Origin: SAR324 cluster bacterium
GTDB lineage: Bacteria > SAR324 > NAC60-12
DNA: 36,578 bases
Direction of reading: 5' to 3'
NCBI GenBank assembly: GCA_015231885.1
Contig: JADGAT010000045.1
Location: 1-36,578 of the forward strand
In this document: one piece after another, positions 7,645 to 16,814 of the stretch
How the letters are laid out: each line of letters starts with the position of its first letter
Position numbering within the stretch: the first letter of the stretch is position 1
Made by a program: the position numbers and the translations under genes
Notes under the pieces: generated by a model
Databases searched by the model: none
What the model saw: only the letters and a program-made list of their open reading frames with translations
Told to the model about the DNA's origin: nothing

Positions 7645-7789
7645 GATTGCCTCCTTCTAAATTAGTTGTGATAGTTGTTTATTGACTGACACAAGGGGCT
7701 TGATCATAGTGTGGATGAATCAGTTGGATATGATTCTCCCCATCTCAATTAATACAAAAAAACATATTAGACGCTTGGTACCACCGATA

Positions 7790-8248
7790 TTATTTTTGAT
7801 AACCATGACGTTCAGCATTTTCCACACAATCTTCACGTGTTTGAAATCCCGCATGCGAAGCACCTACTGTCTGTTCATCCAGGTCCATGCGGCGCCAACG
7901 CCATTGACCTGTCGAGTCCTGGTATAAATCCCATTTGTCTAAAAAGGAAATACCTTCCTTTTTGAATTGATTGATAACCTTTCCAAAATGCTGACTCAAA
8001 TCCTCCCAGGTTTCTTGAAAACCCTTGGCAATTTCCTGCCGTGCTCCTTCTGTTGCAGCACTGAATTTTTCCAGGGTTGCATTAGCCATTTGCCATTTGT
8101 CCTCCAGAGTGAATAATTCTGATTTCACTCTTATTTCCGCTTCTGTCAGCATGGTTTGGGATATTTTTGTCAATTTATCCATCCTGTCCCTCATGTTATC
8201 CAATATAGTTTCCATTTCCTGCTGTAGTGTTTTGTTTTGTTCACTCAT
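7790..8248 (-). CDS. Coiled-coil protein with C-terminal DUF1508 (YegP-like) domain
   Basis: 152 residues. Residues 1-100 are almost entirely helical and charged (EMETILDNMRDRMDKLTK, then EKFSAATEGARQEIAKGFQE), suggesting a coiled coil or a phasin-like four-helix arrangement. Residues 105-152 match the DUF1508/YegP fold: WDLYQDSTGQWRWRRMDLDE, then VGASHAGFQTREDCVENAER. YegP-type domains occur in small stress-linked proteins of unknown function. No signal peptide, so probably cytosolic. GAGG precedes the ATG. It is on the same strand as the BON gene but 145 bp upstream of it. The fusion of a long coiled coil to this domain is the notable point. Confidence 0.78.
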   Translation of the reverse strand: MSEQNKTLQQEMETILDNMRDRMDKLTKISQTMLTEAEIRVKSELFTLEDKWQMANATLEKFSAATEGARQEIAKGFQETWEDLSQHFGKVINQFKKEGISFLDKWDLYQDSTGQWRWRRMDLDEQTVGASHAGFQTREDCVENAERHGYQK

Positions 8249-8732
8249 AAGGCCTCTTTCGATGTAAGGGTGAATATCAAAAATTCATGATATTATTATC
8301 TGTTACAATCGATGTACCAGTCTCTGCTCATTTGATAATAAAAAAATTCTGTCGCGATATGATTCAATCCTCCGGCTGAGTAATTTAACATTTTTTGATT
8401 GAGAGCGAATGCCAGACAATTTCCCACATAGCTCCTCACAACAAGATTCAAATAATGATGTTAAAATACTTTTGATCAAGGACATACAAATATAAGTCAA
8501 ACATAGGAATGACCCTATTGTGTTTGTCTTGTTATAATTTTATTTTATTATAAATTATAACAAACTACTTTTTATGTTAAAATTATATAACTTTTAAAAA
8601 TAAATAAGATATAAGATAGGAAGCCAATGTTGCAGTCCCAGACATATCTGGCTAACGGAAGCCTGAATACATTAGGATTATTTATAGATCGGGGGGAGAC
8701 GTGTGAAGCGTTTGACAGATTTTTTTAATGCT
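8249..8732. other. Intergenic region, no convincing gene
   Basis: The part near 8303-8485 has an open minus-strand frame but no Shine-Dalgarno and unremarkable composition. 8520-8620 is very AT-rich. On the plus strand 8622-8700 has a repeated ggaagcc, a small hairpin (ccagacatatctgg) and a purine run (gatcggggggagac), but no start codon that opens a frame. I see no riboswitch or RNA gene that I can name. The stretch ends in a family B hairpin repeat. Confidence 0.4.
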
Positions 8733-8892
8733 AAGGAAGGCGAAAACAATAACTTAGCAAATCTACTGGTCTTTTCAACGATCTTCTGCGTTGCTTTATT
8801 GGTTACATAGCTTGCTATGCGCCCGATAAAACGCCTTGAATCTCGATGAAAATCCTGCGTAACTTTCGCATGTTATTCTTTTCGCCTTCCTA
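8733..8892 (+). repeat. Family B hairpin repeat, copy 1 (about 160 bp)
   Basis: Inverted repeat with ends aaggaaggcgaaaacaataa and the complement ttattcttttcgccttcct. The inner arms (gcgttgctttattggttacatagc and its imperfect complement) meet at an apex atagcttgctat. Copies in the other orientation lie at 26024-26138 and 32785-32940. The right-hand end reads TTTAGGAAGG on the minus strand, and its TAG is the stop codon of the 1775-residue kinase. No ORF of its own. It may also serve as a transcription-ending structure for that gene. Confidence 0.82.
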
Positions 8893-11800
8893 AATTTCAA
8901 GATTAAACTCAGCGATGATCTGCTGCAGCAGCACCCGAGCTTGTTTAAACTGGAATACATCCAATGCCTGGCCTATCTGCTTCAGTTTTTTCAGATCCTC
9001 TCCGGAAAACAACTGCAGCAGAGAATCAAGTACTTCTTCGGCTTGGGTATTGTTTTGTTCCAACAGCTCTTTCAGTTCCTTAAACACAGGGATCGCTTTT
9101 TGTAAATCGACAGGCTTTGCATCTGATGTGTCCATCGGTTGATCTTCCATACTCAGCTTATTGATGGAGGAAAGCACTTGATTGAAACAATCCTGGACTT
9201 CATCAATCAAAGCTGATGGCACATTGGATTTATTTTTTTTAATTGCAGTCTCCAATTGAAGGGACGCTTCATGGAGCTCCATGGCTCCAATATTTCCAGA
9301 AACGCCTTTGAGGGTATGAGACAGCCGTGATGCCAGTTCCATATCGTTTTCGCTCAAGGCAGTTTTGATTTGATAGACAGCCTGCGCCTGGTTCTGGGCA
9401 AAGGTTTTCAAGAGATTTCGATAAGATTCGGGATTGCCTCCAATTCGGCGCAAACCTGCAGTGATGTCAAGGCCCGGCAGCAGTTTAGGCAGTTTTTGTG
9501 ATGGCTGAGGTCGTTTTTGCTGAGCCCGTTGAAGGGCTGCGTCCCCTTCTTTTGTTCCAGGCTTGATCCATTTGAGGAGTGTTGCGAAAAGTTGTTCAGG
9601 GTCAATAGGTTTGGCGACATGATCATTCATTCCGGATTCCAGGGCTTTTTCACGGTCCTTCAACAGGGCATTGGCCGTCATGGCAATGACCGGTAATTCT
9701 TCAAATTCAGGATTCTGACGGATAATACGGGTTGCTTCATATCCATCCATGACCGGCATTTGAATATCCATCAGCACGGTATCATATTGTTCTTTGTTGA
9801 CTCTCTCTACGGCTTCATGACCATTCATAGCAGCTTCGACTAAAAGACCTGCTCCGGTCAACAGTTCCATTGCAACCTGCTGATTGATTTCATTATCCTC
9901 GACTAACAAAATACGAGAACCTCGAATTCTCTGCAGTCCTTCTTCTTTTACTTCCCTTTCTGTTGAATTTAATGGACTTCTTGTTTCTTTGCCAAAAACA
10001 GATATGATGGTATCCAATAACGCTGATGCAGTCACGGGCTTTAATAAAAAGCCGTCAAAACCAATCAGTTCTGCTTGCTGCATCACTTCTTCTCGGCCAA
10101 AAGCCGTGAACAGAACTATCTTGGGCTGTGATGAAAAATCAAAATACTCCTTGATTTTTTTGCTGGTTTGCAGCCCGTCCATACCCGGCATCTGCCAGTC
10201 CATTAAAATCAATTGATGGGCAACATCGGCTTTCTCTATTTCAGTAAGCGCTTCTTCTCCTGAAGAGGCCAGAGTCACTTGAAGCCCTATCGATTCTAGC
10301 AATTCGAACAGGATCAGCCTGGACGTTTTATTATCGTCCACGACCAGCACATGCATGTCCTCCAAATCTGCGGGCAAGTTCAGCAATTCTCGATTTTTCT
10401 GTTCTCCCTGCAGTCCAAAAACGGCGGTAAAGATAAATGAACTCCCTTCTCCAGGCAGGCTTTCCACCCATATCTGGCCTTTCATCATTTCTACCAATTG
10501 TTTGGAAATAGATAACCCGAGTCCCGTTCCTCCAAATTTTCGAGTCGTGGAGCTGTCTGCCTGAGAAAACGATTGAAACAATTTTCCGATTTGCTCTTTG
10601 CTCAATCCAATTCCAGTGTCCCGTACTGTAAATTGAAGCATTAGGCTGTCTGCAGTTTGACTGACCATTTCTATGGAGATGACAATTTCTCCGTGCTGGG
10701 TGAACTTGACCGCATTATTGGCCAGGTTGATCAAAATTTGTCCCAAACGCAGCGGATCGCCAATCAATTGCCAGGGGATTTCCGTTTCCGTTTTAAAGAG
10801 GAACTCCAACCCTTTTTCCTGAGCTTTGATTGTGATCAGGTTGGATACGTTATCCAGCACATCATTCAGATTGAAGTCGACGGATTCAATCTCCAGTTTG
10901 CCTGCTTCAATCTTGGAAAAATCCAAAATATCATTGATAATTCCCAGAAGTGATGTTGCCGAAGAGTAAACTTTATTTAGATAATCCCTCTGTTTGTCAG
11001 CCATTTCTGTTTTCAGGCAAAGATGAGTCAGGCCCATGATGGCATTCATGGGGGTACGGATTTCATGGCTCATGTTGGCCAGAAAATCACTTTTGGCCTG
11101 AGTGGCTTCTTCCGCTATCTGGCGGGCCTGCTCCATTTCCCTGTTTTTCCATTCCAATTCTGCAGAATAATGGTTCAGCCTTTCAGCCGTTTTTTCGGCT
11201 GCCGACGTGGCTTTTTCTGCCTGATCTTTAGCAATCCTCAGCTCCTCCTGTTCCTTTTTCCTTTCTGTGTTATCAAAAAAAATGCTGACAAAGCAGTATT
11301 GCCCAAAATAGGTCATCTGATAGAGGGATATATAAACCCAGCGCTCTTCACCAGTCCCTAATCGTTTTGCTAAAAATTCATAATTATCCACACGCCCATG
11401 CTTGTTAAATTCGTTCAGTATTTTGAGACGATCTTCAGGATGGGCGTACATTGATTTGGGATCAGCGTTTAAATAATCGTCTCTGGAAATTTGATTGAAC
11501 TCTAACGAAGCCTGATTGACTTTAACGATTTTCTTATCCTGGACACTGGTGATTCCGAGTGGAAACGGTATCGATTCAATCAGCATCTCCAGGTTTTCTT
11601 CTCTTTCTTTCAACTGAGCTGCAGCTTTTTTGCGTTCGGTAATATCATGTGCGATCCCTTCCACTCCAATGACTTGATCTGACTCATTCACAGTGAGCAC
11701 TTCGGAAATATCCAGCCATCGGATGCTACCGTCTTTATGGAATACTTCACATTCGAAGGAAGGCTGTTGAATTCCATGAGTCGTTACTTCAAGATGGAAT

Positions 11801-14217
11801 TCTGCTTTTTCATTCACCGAATTAGAGGTAAAGAAATCTTTGAAATCAATAAGGGCTTCTTCTGGAGAATAGCCTAGAATCTGAGTGATTGACGGGCTTG
11901 CATAATTGATCATGCCTGCAAGATTATGAGAAAAAAAGAAATAATTTTCCTGGAATCCTTCGACAAGATTACGGAACCGCAGTTCACTCGTTTGCAGGGC
12001 TTTTTCGGAACGTTTCCTTTCCTGAATCTCATGGGTGAGATCTGTTGTTCGTTCTTTGACTTGTTCTTCCAGTTCATCTCTCGATCTTGTCAAAGTTCTG
12101 TTGGCACGTATGCCGGACCAAAGCGTGACGACCATCAGCATTAGAGCAAGAAAGGTAGTGACGGCTAATGCCCCAATGATCACCATTTGTATCGTATAAT
12201 AATGCTGCAGTGCGTCCGTTTCATCAATTTCAGTAGTCAAACCAAATCCTAAATGCGGATTCCATAACCATGCACCGAGGACCATGATTCCCCGATAGTC
12301 ACGATATCCATCCACATTGACTCCAGGCTTTCCAGAAACGGCATGCCGTGCCATTAGCGTAAGCGGCTGTTCGGTTTGCGAAAGGGACGGTTGATACCCT
12401 TCCAGTAAGTTTCCTCCAGGATCAGTAATCCGTAGATTTAAGATTGCCGGCTCATCAGGTTCAAGCAAACCGGTCTGCTGCATATCTTTATCAAAGCGGA
12501 TGTCTGAAATCAAAATTCCATTCCTGTCAAAAGCATAGGTCTCTCCGCTTTTGCCAATCTGTCCTATTTGAGTCAGGCGGCTGAATTCGCGGTTAAAGTC
12601 AACCCTCAGGGTGACTACTGCCAGAACCTCTCCTGCTACGCTCTTAATGGGCGCTGCAAAAAATATGGAAGGAGGTCTCTTGGCAGTATTGGCTTGATTG
12701 GCCAGCATCACATCAGAGCGTACCGGCAGAATAAACACCAGTTCTCCTCCAAATGCTTTTTGAAGCAGCTGGGGTCGTTGTTTGGCAATCAAATTGATTT
12801 TTCCAATATTTGAGTCACGCATGGAACCAATGTTGATATAGTCTGGATTGATAATAAAAAAACCAATATCTCCAAATAAATTTCTCCTGCTGTCAAAAAA
12901 TTCCCGAAGCGCGTTCAAAGAGTAACTATTGAGGAGTGCTTCACGGTTTGGCGGAACCATGAGGTGCTGCTCTGTCAGGAAACGCAATGTGGGGTCGTTT
13001 GATAAATGCCATAATAATTCTTTTTGAGTCCCTACCCAGGCAGCCAACGACTCGTGAGTCATCCGAACAACTGTTTGTAATGACACAGCCGTTCTCTCTC
13101 TAATGTCTTTCTCAATTTTGTGGAGCGTTATTTGGGCAATGATGACAATGATCAGCAAAAACGCCCCCAGCAATCCTCCCCCTATCAAGACGGCTTGCTT
13201 TGACTGAAACAAAGACTCAATCATATTGGGGCAGTAGCGCCATATCAGGAAACCAAGCAGTCCGACCACAAAGGAAACAATAAGAATGGTCACCATTCCC
13301 TTAAATATCATTTTGCTGAAAATTGTTTTTGACTTGAATGGTTTAGATGGAGCAAGTCCTGTTTTCGGTGATGGTGGCTGTGTCTTTGAAATGTCCTGAT
13401 ACTGATAATAGCGCTGTGAAGGGTCAACAATCCAGCGGGCTTCGATTGTTTCAAATTCTTGACGGGAAATTTGATTGAGTCCGCTATTCACCAATTCCAA
13501 TAGCTGTTTGTTTCCTTTGAGGACTCCGGCGGAAACCTCTTTTCTGAAAAGACTGTAGCCGCTTTTAGCAATGCTTCCCTGCATTCCCATTCGTTCCAAC
13601 TGCCTTTTCACAACAGGCTCTTCTCCAAGGAACGCACGAACTTCTCCATTGATGGCACCCCAAATCATTTGTTCTTCATTTTCATAAGAAAAAACGGTAA
13701 TATAGGGGTGTTTTTTTTCGAGAGAATTTTCCTGATAAGAACCTTCGATCGCACCAACGTTCTGATAAGATAAACTGGAAAGGTTCTTAGGTTTTTTATG
13801 GGCGATAGAGTAAAACAACCCCGTTCCAATTTCATAGAACGGGTGGGAAAAAAACATCCACTTTTCCCGGTCTTCGCTGCGGAACAAACCAATATGGATA
13901 TCGGCTCTCCCATCTTTCAACGCAGCCAGTGTGTCGTCCCATGTGGCTGGAAGGAACTCTATCTTCTGCCCTGTTTTATGAGCCCAAAGTTTCCAAATAT
14001 CCACCCACATGCCAGCAGGGTACTCTTCTACATTGACCAGGGAAAAAGGATGGTAATCTTTGGCTATTGCAATCACCAGCGCTTCTTTTTCGCTGCCAGC
14101 AGCAATAGTGATGAAAAGAAAATATACAACAATCCCGATTATTGAATGTTTCATTACAGCCTGAATCCAGGATTGTTGAACTGAGCCAACGCCATTCAGC
14201 TCGGTCTGCTTTAACAT
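8890..14217 (-). CDS. Multi-sensor hybrid histidine kinase (SBP3-TM-TM-dCache-TM-PAS-PAS-HK-REC-REC-HPt)
   Basis: 1775 residues. In order: signal/membrane segment (22-41); periplasmic solute-binding domain family 3 (45-265); helices at 306-328 and 341-365; a second periplasmic region of dCache type (366-672); a helix (677-700); PAS (745-865); PAS (866-990); HisKA with phospho-acceptor H1051 in SHEIRTPMN; HATPase (DTGIGL 1200, GGTGLGLS 1229); REC1 (D1340, K1393); REC2 (D1484, K1536); HPt with H1634 (LSHTLKG). It should run an internal phosphorelay from two periplasmic sensor modules. The first ATG overlaps the upstream kinase stop by 7 nt. An ATG 63 nt further in (residue 22) gives a cleaner signal peptide and an AGG before it, so the true start is uncertain. 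The TAG stop lies in a hairpin repeat. Confidence 0.9.
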   Translation of the reverse strand: MLKQTELNGVGSVQQSWIQAVMKHSIIGIVVYFLFITIAAGSEKEALVIAIAKDYHPFSLVNVEEYPAGMWVDIWKLWAHKTGQKIEFLPATWDDTLAALKDGRADIHIGLFRSEDREKWMFFSHPFYEIGTGLFYSIAHKKPKNLSSLSYQNVGAIEGSYQENSLEKKHPYITVFSYENEEQMIWGAINGEVRAFLGEEPVVKRQLERMGMQGSIAKSGYSLFRKEVSAGVLKGNKQLLELVNSGLNQISRQEFETIEARWIVDPSQRYYQYQDISKTQPPSPKTGLAPSKPFKSKTIFSKMIFKGMVTILIVSFVVGLLGFLIWRYCPNMIESLFQSKQAVLIGGGLLGAFLLIIVIIAQITLHKIEKDIRERTAVSLQTVVRMTHESLAAWVGTQKELLWHLSNDPTLRFLTEQHLMVPPNREALLNSYSLNALREFFDSRRNLFGDIGFFIINPDYINIGSMRDSNIGKINLIAKQRPQLLQKAFGGELVFILPVRSDVMLANQANTAKRPPSIFFAAPIKSVAGEVLAVVTLRVDFNREFSRLTQIGQIGKSGETYAFDRNGILISDIRFDKDMQQTGLLEPDEPAILNLRITDPGGNLLEGYQPSLSQTEQPLTLMARHAVSGKPGVNVDGYRDYRGIMVLGAWLWNPHLGFGLTTEIDETDALQHYYTIQMVIIGALAVTTFLALMLMVVTLWSGIRANRTLTRSRDELEEQVKERTTDLTHEIQERKRSEKALQTSELRFRNLVEGFQENYFFFSHNLAGMINYASPSITQILGYSPEEALIDFKDFFTSNSVNEKAEFHLEVTTHGIQQPSFECEVFHKDGSIRWLDISEVLTVNESDQVIGVEGIAHDITERKKAAAQLKEREENLEMLIESIPFPLGITSVQDKKIVKVNQASLEFNQISRDDYLNADPKSMYAHPEDRLKILNEFNKHGRVDNYEFLAKRLGTGEERWVYISLYQMTYFGQYCFVSIFFDNTERKKEQEELRIAKDQAEKATSAAEKTAERLNHYSAELEWKNREMEQARQIAEEATQAKSDFLANMSHEIRTPMNAIMGLTHLCLKTEMADKQRDYLNKVYSSATSLLGIINDILDFSKIEAGKLEIESVDFNLNDVLDNVSNLITIKAQEKGLEFLFKTETEIPWQLIGDPLRLGQILINLANNAVKFTQHGEIVISIEMVSQTADSLMLQFTVRDTGIGLSKEQIGKLFQSFSQADSSTTRKFGGTGLGLSISKQLVEMMKGQIWVESLPGEGSSFIFTAVFGLQGEQKNRELLNLPADLEDMHVLVVDDNKTSRLILFELLESIGLQVTLASSGEEALTEIEKADVAHQLILMDWQMPGMDGLQTSKKIKEYFDFSSQPKIVLFTAFGREEVMQQAELIGFDGFLLKPVTASALLDTIISVFGKETRSPLNSTEREVKEEGLQRIRGSRILLVEDNEINQQVAMELLTGAGLLVEAAMNGHEAVERVNKEQYDTVLMDIQMPVMDGYEATRIIRQNPEFEELPVIAMTANALLKDREKALESGMNDHVAKPIDPEQLFATLLKWIKPGTKEGDAALQRAQQKRPQPSQKLPKLLPGLDITAGLRRIGGNPESYRNLLKTFAQNQAQAVYQIKTALSENDMELASRLSHTLKGVSGNIGAMELHEASLQLETAIKKNKSNVPSALIDEVQDCFNQVLSSINKLSMEDQPMDTSDAKPVDLQKAIPVFKELKELLEQNNTQAEEVLDSLLQLFSGEDLKKLKQIGQALDVFQFKQARVLLQQIIAEFNLEI

Positions 14218-15308
14218 GACTTCAAGTTCAATATGATTTGGGTTCCATGATCGTCCGAAAAGCCTGTTTTTTCTTTTGATATAATTTTCAGAGAACCACC
14301 ATAAAGGGTGATGAATTTTTTCATTAATGGCATGCCGTATCCGGTACCAGGCTCCCCGTTCGTTCCTGATCGGTTTGTTGTTTTGCTGATATCAAACAGG
14401 TCATTGATCAAACGATCCGACATGCCTATCCCAAAATCCTGGATCGAGATGACAACAGATTCTCCTTCTTGTTTTGCATTCACCAAAATCCTGGAATCAG
14501 TAAAAGAAAATTTAACAGCATTAGTAAAAATGTTGTTCAAAACTGAACTAATAAAGGATGTTTCTTCTACTTGAACACAAAGCTTCTCGTCGATATTTAA
14601 GACAGGATTTATGTTTTTTTCTTCAAATTTTTGATGAAGCATCGAAATAGATCGTTCAACAGAGACTTTAACAGGAGCCGAGGTTAATCTTATTTTGATT
14701 TTCCCGTCTTCCAGGGCCCTCATTTTTCGAATAAGATCAACCGTTTCCAACCCTGTTTCCATTGCCATCAGCATCATATTTCTTTTAGCCTCCAGCCAAT
14801 CTGCCGGTTTTTTTGCTCCCATTTCTAAATATGTTTTGACCACAGCCATTGGATTGACCAGGTCATGGCAAAGAATATGCAAAAGCTCTTTTTGCTCAGC
14901 ATTTTTTTGGAGGACGGTTTCCTGGCTAAACTTGAGTGCCAGGTGCGTTTTCACCCGGGCCTGTAATTCCATGACATTGAAAGGCTTTGTTACATAATCC
15001 ACAGCCCCCTGTTCAAAGCCTTTAACAATGTCCTCTGGTTGTGTTTTGGCTGTCAGGAAGATAATAGGAATGTCTTTGGTCTCCGGCATCTTTTTAAGTT
15101 GTTGACAGACTGCGTAGCCGTCCATTTCAGGCATCATGATATCAAGAAGAATCAAATCAGGATGGTTTTTCTCAGCTATTTCTAATGCTTCGGGTCCATT
15201 GAGCGCCGCCATTAATTTGTACTGGTCTCGCAGTACACCCATGACCACTTTGATATTTTCCGGGGTATCGTCTACTATTAAAACTGTTGGTTTATTACTC
15301 ATATCCAT
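14211..15308 (-). CDS. REC-first histidine kinase (receiver-HisKA-HATPase)
   Basis: 365 residues from the ATG at 15308. A longer frame opens with TTG at 15377 inside the upstream gene, but the receiver begins right after MDMSNKPTVLIVDD, and an ATG at 15302 is equally possible. Receiver: DD at 13-14, phospho-acceptor D56 (LILLDIMMPEMDG), T88, K108 (VTKPF). Kinase: H148 in LCHDLVNP, a variant H-box; HATPase with NNIFTNAVKFS, QDFGIGMS and GTGYGMPL. No membrane segment, so it is cytosolic. In this layout the receiver takes phosphate from another kinase and controls the attached kinase. It lies 37 bp after an unknown gene and overlaps the 1775-residue kinase, so the three are probably one operon. 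Confidence 0.87.
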   Translation of the reverse strand: MDMSNKPTVLIVDDTPENIKVVMGVLRDQYKLMAALNGPEALEIAEKNHPDLILLDIMMPEMDGYAVCQQLKKMPETKDIPIIFLTAKTQPEDIVKGFEQGAVDYVTKPFNVMELQARVKTHLALKFSQETVLQKNAEQKELLHILCHDLVNPMAVVKTYLEMGAKKPADWLEAKRNMMLMAMETGLETVDLIRKMRALEDGKIKIRLTSAPVKVSVERSISMLHQKFEEKNINPVLNIDEKLCVQVEETSFISSVLNNIFTNAVKFSFTDSRILVNAKQEGESVVISIQDFGIGMSDRLINDLFDISKTTNRSGTNGEPGTGYGMPLMKKFITLYGGSLKIISKEKTGFSDDHGTQIILNLKSC

Positions 15309-15345
15309 ATCTTTTGAATAACCATTAAAGGATTTTTTCGCATTC

Positions 15346-16584
15346 CTAAGGGTACAGAGAATGTAAGGCTCTTTCAAGTCGTCTGTATTTATTTGTCAAT
15401 TCAGGAGCATCCATCATTGCCATACTGAGTGCCTGCTGTCCTTCCTTTAACAATTTCAGGATTTCAGTATCCTCTAAATTTAATAAATCTCGATATAAAT
15501 ATACAGCAGAAATGACATCAGCAAATTCGAGAAGAAAGAAATACTCCTTGGCTTCTATTCCTCTTTTTTTGAGAATTTCTTTAATTTTGCGATAACCAGA
15601 AACGACTTTTCTAAATGTAGAAAAAATTTTTTTTTCAGGAAAGAGATCCCCAGCCTCAACCCTCCTGATATAAGAATGAAGCATTTTCATTTGAATGCGT
15701 CTTTCATACAATTGGGCAATCCCCTTCCATGACTCATTTTTTTGAATTTTTTTGCTGATCTGCAGTCCTAATGGATGCAGCAATGGTATATTCTTGATAA
15801 GATCAAGAACAGTCGTTGTTTTTTCCAACAGCAGTGAATCCGGATACAAGTAAAAAGAGATCGCTTTCTCTTTCCCTCTCTCCTGATCGTCCGGTTTTTC
15901 CAATTCCTCAGTATTGAAAGAAAAAGAGATGGATTGTCTAATAAGTTTCTTGAATTTGCGAGCATCAACAAGCAGGGTTTTGATTATTTCGATTGCAGAT
16001 AACAGCTGCTGCTCTTCAGAATAGTGGGCAGCTGTTGAATCGTCGGCATTATTATTATCGTCGGCACCTCTTTGAAATGAACGCAGTCCTTCCAAGCTGC
16101 TTTTAATGTATTCCTCCAATTTTCGTAGATATAAATGATAGGACCGCGCAAAACACGCCAGAGTCTCCATATCATACTGTCCCAAATAAAGGGGAATGAG
16201 TGATTGAATCAGCAGATTTTTATAGAAGGGCAAAGGAAATACTTTTTTTAAATTGATGATGATAGAGATCAATTCCAATCTCACCGGCACGGAATCGGGA
16301 TGATTGCGCAATTCCTCCACTAACCTGAGAACATGCTGTGTCGGATGTACCTTCGCAATAATGCTGGCATCCTGCATATTACTCTGCTTTTTGAGGTTAA
16401 AATCAGTCAGCGGCCGCTTCTGATAAGCTTTGGCGGGAGTCAAACTTTCTCCATGCTGAGGATGTATAGATTTCATGCCACTCGAAATCGTTCGTTGCCA
16501 TAAACCTTCAGGAAACGGAAGTTTTCCTAGAAGTGTTCTATCGATTTTTGACTCATCTGCTGGTTTTTCCTTTTTGATTGTCAT
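15346..16584 (-). CDS. Unknown mostly helical protein, first gene of a kinase operon
   Basis: 412 residues from the ATG at 16584; the same frame can also start at a GTG at 16626. Neither start has a good Shine-Dalgarno. No signal peptide or membrane helix is visible. The first 90 residues are basic and probably disordered (KPADESKIDRTLLGKLPFP, TPAKAYQKRPLTDF). The rest is a long run of amphipathic helices with Leu/Ile/Lys spacing (HVLRLVEELRNHPDSVPVRL, KKIFSTFRKVVSGYRKIKEI, YRDLLNLEDTEILKLLKEG), possibly TPR-like or a helical bundle. An acidic/Asn tract (DDNNNADD) splits it. I recognise no family. Its position 37 bp before two kinases suggests a scaffold or signalling partner. Confidence 0.72.
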   Translation of the reverse strand: MTIKKEKPADESKIDRTLLGKLPFPEGLWQRTISSGMKSIHPQHGESLTPAKAYQKRPLTDFNLKKQSNMQDASIIAKVHPTQHVLRLVEELRNHPDSVPVRLELISIIINLKKVFPLPFYKNLLIQSLIPLYLGQYDMETLACFARSYHLYLRKLEEYIKSSLEGLRSFQRGADDNNNADDSTAAHYSEEQQLLSAIEIIKTLLVDARKFKKLIRQSISFSFNTEELEKPDDQERGKEKAISFYLYPDSLLLEKTTTVLDLIKNIPLLHPLGLQISKKIQKNESWKGIAQLYERRIQMKMLHSYIRRVEAGDLFPEKKIFSTFRKVVSGYRKIKEILKKRGIEAKEYFFLLEFADVISAVYLYRDLLNLEDTEILKLLKEGQQALSMAMMDAPELTNKYRRLERALHSLYP

Positions 16585-16814
16585 CACTTTTATTTTTGCT
16601 TGAATTGAACTTCTGCAAAGCCGCACATCACGTCTTTTTATAAGAAACTACATTTTCTATGCCATAATTTTTATCCTCTCAAAGTCCACGTTATAGAAGC
16701 TGAACAGGCATTAGTTTCTATAATATAACTTTATTTTTAAATTATACTATATTACAATAACACCGTTGCTACAATTGATAACTTTTACATCCCAATAAAC
16801 CATAATAGCAGACT
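16585..16814. promoter_or_regulatory. Divergent intergenic region between the kinase operon and the NtrC-like gene
   Basis: About 230 bp, AT-rich at 16715-16760, separating a leftward operon (first gene ends its leader near 16584) from the rightward NtrC-like gene at 16815. Both promoters must lie here or be very close. I cannot identify a sigma-54 -24/-12 element or a well-spaced sigma-70 pair with confidence. Confidence 0.35.

Noticed and set aside
7054..7660. Long plus-strand ORFs antisense to the BON gene
   Set aside because: The minus strand shows six BON repeats, a signal peptide and a strong ribosome site; the plus-strand frames are shadows.
8303..8500. Minus-strand ORF of 65 codons
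   Set aside because: Starts at TTG or an ATG without any ribosome site, lies in an AT-rich gap and its product has no recognisable pattern.
8620..8700. Riboswitch (c-di-GMP, cobalamin or SAM type)
   Set aside because: No conserved core of any of these classes could be matched by eye.
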